Source: Adonisia turfae CCMR0081 (GTDB lineage Bacteria; Cyanobacteriota; Cyanobacteriia; Phormidesmidales; Phormidesmidaceae). Taken from it: 64,000 bases of DNA. The position numbers and the translations under genes are program-made. The notes under the pieces are model-generated. The model was not told the origin of the DNA and did no database searches. It worked only from the letters and a program-made list of their open reading frames with translations. Location of the stretch: NCBI RefSeq assembly GCF_011009555.1, contig NZ_QXHD01000004.1, positions 1,164,556-1,228,555 on the forward strand, written 5' to 3'. Each line of letters starts with the position of its first letter. Position 1 is the first letter of the stretch. Below are positions 63,060-64,000 of the stretch, one piece after another.

Positions 63060-63250
63060 GGGTGCTGTTGTGCTTTAAAACGCCCCTAGACCAGAAGTAT
63101 CCTTCCTTCCGCTTTGCCTGATGAATAGCGGCGTCATCGGCGGTGATTCAATAGGTGACTCGGGTGGGTGTCGCCCCTGTTTTCGGGCGTTCTGATTGGT
63201 CATAGTAGGGCTGTTCGACCACGTCTAACTGCCTCAATCGGTGATAGGGA
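63060..63250 (-). pseudogene. Remnant of an IS4/IS1634-like transposase
   Basis: The minus strand reads LDVVEQPYYDQSERPKTG, then ATPTRVTY, a stop, then ITADDAAIHQAKRKEGYFWS. This resembles the central part of IS1634-like transposases (PYY-x-x-x-GRP-x-x-x-x-P, then WQI-x-A and a KR-x-G-x-F-x-x-x-T strand). It is short and interrupted. Assignment is tentative. Confidence 0.4.
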
Positions 63251-63387
63251 CAGCGGCTGGCTGCAGCAGATAGCGCTAACGGAACACGGGTAATCCAACG
63301 CAGTGCCCCTAAGCCTGATCTTTGAACCTAACCTGCGGAATGTACGTTGCTGCACTAGCTTGCTTATATTTATACAAGCAACATGCT

Positions 63388-63900
63388 CTAAATGCCTGTC
63401 AACCATTTTCGCTGGAGACTTTCTAATGTCTCACCATAGATAAAATGTTTAAAGGTTTTACTCATTTCATCTGGAGAAATATAACCATCTTGGTCTAAGT
63501 CTAAAGACTCAAAGGTCTTTTCTGCAATACCTTCATCTGTTTTGTATAGGTAATAAAATGCTTTGAGTTCTTCTAGACAAATTTTCCCATCGGCATTAAC
63601 ATCTAGAAATTTGGTAAATGCAGTTGCCAGGTCAAAATCTAAATCCTTAACCATAAACTCAATCCATTCATCTAGACTGACTTTACCATCCCCATTGATA
63701 TCCATCAGTTGCTGCACGGTGTTCCCCAGTCCGGACCAAAAAGATAACGCTGTTTTATATTCTTTTGAGTCATCTTTCCATCTCCAAACCTGAGCTGATG
63801 CATTGACCATTTGCTGGAAGTCGTGGGCCTCAATTTCTCCATTTTGATCATAGTCAAGAATATCAAAAAGTTGTTGTAGATTTTGCTGTCGCTGTTGCAT
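63388..63900 (-). CDS. Four-EF-hand calcium-binding protein
   Basis: 170 residues from the ATG at 63900 (MQQRQQNLQQ); the frame is open up to a GTG at 63957. Four EF-hand loops are visible in order: DYDQNGEIEAHDF, DINGDGKVSLDEW, DVNADGKICLEEL and DLDQDGYISPDEM. Each has the acidic x, y, z residues, the central Gly and the terminal acidic residue, so all four may bind Ca2+. The spacing, with a longer segment between loops 1 and 2, is like calerythrin-type sarcoplasmic proteins found in bacteria. No signal peptide or membrane segment. Function beyond calcium buffering or sensing is unknown. The upstream region runs to the window edge. Confidence 0.85.
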   Translation of the reverse strand: MQQRQQNLQQLFDILDYDQNGEIEAHDFQQMVNASAQVWRWKDDSKEYKTALSFWSGLGNTVQQLMDINGDGKVSLDEWIEFMVKDLDFDLATAFTKFLDVNADGKICLEELKAFYYLYKTDEGIAEKTFESLDLDQDGYISPDEMSKTFKHFIYGETLESLQRKWLTGI

Positions 63901-64000
63901 ACAAGAGACGGAAACCCTGGACTGCATAATTATACGAACACTCAATAGGCTAACCACAATAATAAGAATTGGGCCAACCCAAAAAGGCCATGAGGTTCCC

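Noticed and set aside
1..64000. tRNA, rRNA or riboswitch genes.
   Set aside because: None was recognised by eye. I could not run a covariance-model search, so short RNAs may have been missed.
1..64000. TonB-dependent receptor, ABC importer or Fur box for siderophore uptake.
   Set aside because: No such gene and no convincing Fur-box dyad was seen in the window; uptake genes are probably elsewhere.

Overview
The window looks like a stretch of a cyanobacterial plasmid that carries a large hybrid NRPS/PKS metallophore-type gene cluster next to the plasmid's own replication and partition genes. The cyanobacterial assignment rests on scattered GCGATCGC (HIP1) palindromes (for example near 2107, 20020, 29138, 38226, 45580, 61299), cyanobacterial-style NRPS/PKS domains and remnants of IS families common in cyanobacteria. 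The plasmid assignment rests on parA-parB with repeated palindromic sites (53.4-55.3 kb), an 18-copy iteron array (58.58-59.12 kb) between a likely replication initiator and a primase-like gene, and two tyrosine recombinase loci. I cannot name the species.

Layout. 0.1-8.3 kb, minus strand: a methoxymalonyl-type carrier protein and its dehydrogenase (FkbJ/FkbK-like), a salicylate synthase, a benzoate/salicylate ligase, a flavoprotein monooxygenase, a YciI-like protein and a free aryl carrier protein. 8.3-13.6 kb: gene-poor and decayed, with an AraC/PchR-type regulator, regulatory-looking repeats, a transposase remnant and a broken methyltransferase. 13.76-49.35 kb, plus strand: the assembly line NRPS1 (Cy-A[MT]-PCP), NRPS2 (C-A-PCP-C-A-PCP), PKS1 (KS-AT-MT-KR-ACP), NRPS3 (Cy-A-PCP), PKS2 (KS-AT-MT-KR-ACP), a P450, a flavin halogenase, NRPS4 (Cy-A[MT]-PCP) and a stand-alone thioesterase. 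49.4-53.3 kb: IS, recombinase and HU remnants plus small genes. 53.4-61.3 kb: partition, a Tat-lipoprotein of the FGE fold, Rep, iterons and primase. 61.3-64 kb: a HAD phosphatase, two decayed genes and a four-EF-hand protein.

How it may work together (inference). Salicylate is made from chorismate, activated and loaded on the free aryl carrier. NRPS1 condenses it with a Cys-like residue to give an aryl-thiazoline, C-methylated by the embedded methyltransferase. NRPS2 adds two amino acids. Two successive PKS-then-Cys-cyclization units, each like the centre of yersiniabactin synthase, add methylated polyketide units and two more sulfur heterocycles. The halogenase and P450 tailor the product. 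Phenol plus several thiazolines is a metal-binding design. The predicted class, a halogenated heterocycle-rich linear NRPS-PKS metallophore, recalls the leptochelins of marine Leptothoe, but this is a comparison from memory, not a match. The window lacks an obvious releasing domain, a thiazolinyl imide reductase and any siderophore transporter, so the cluster probably continues to the left of position 1 or depends on genes elsewhere.
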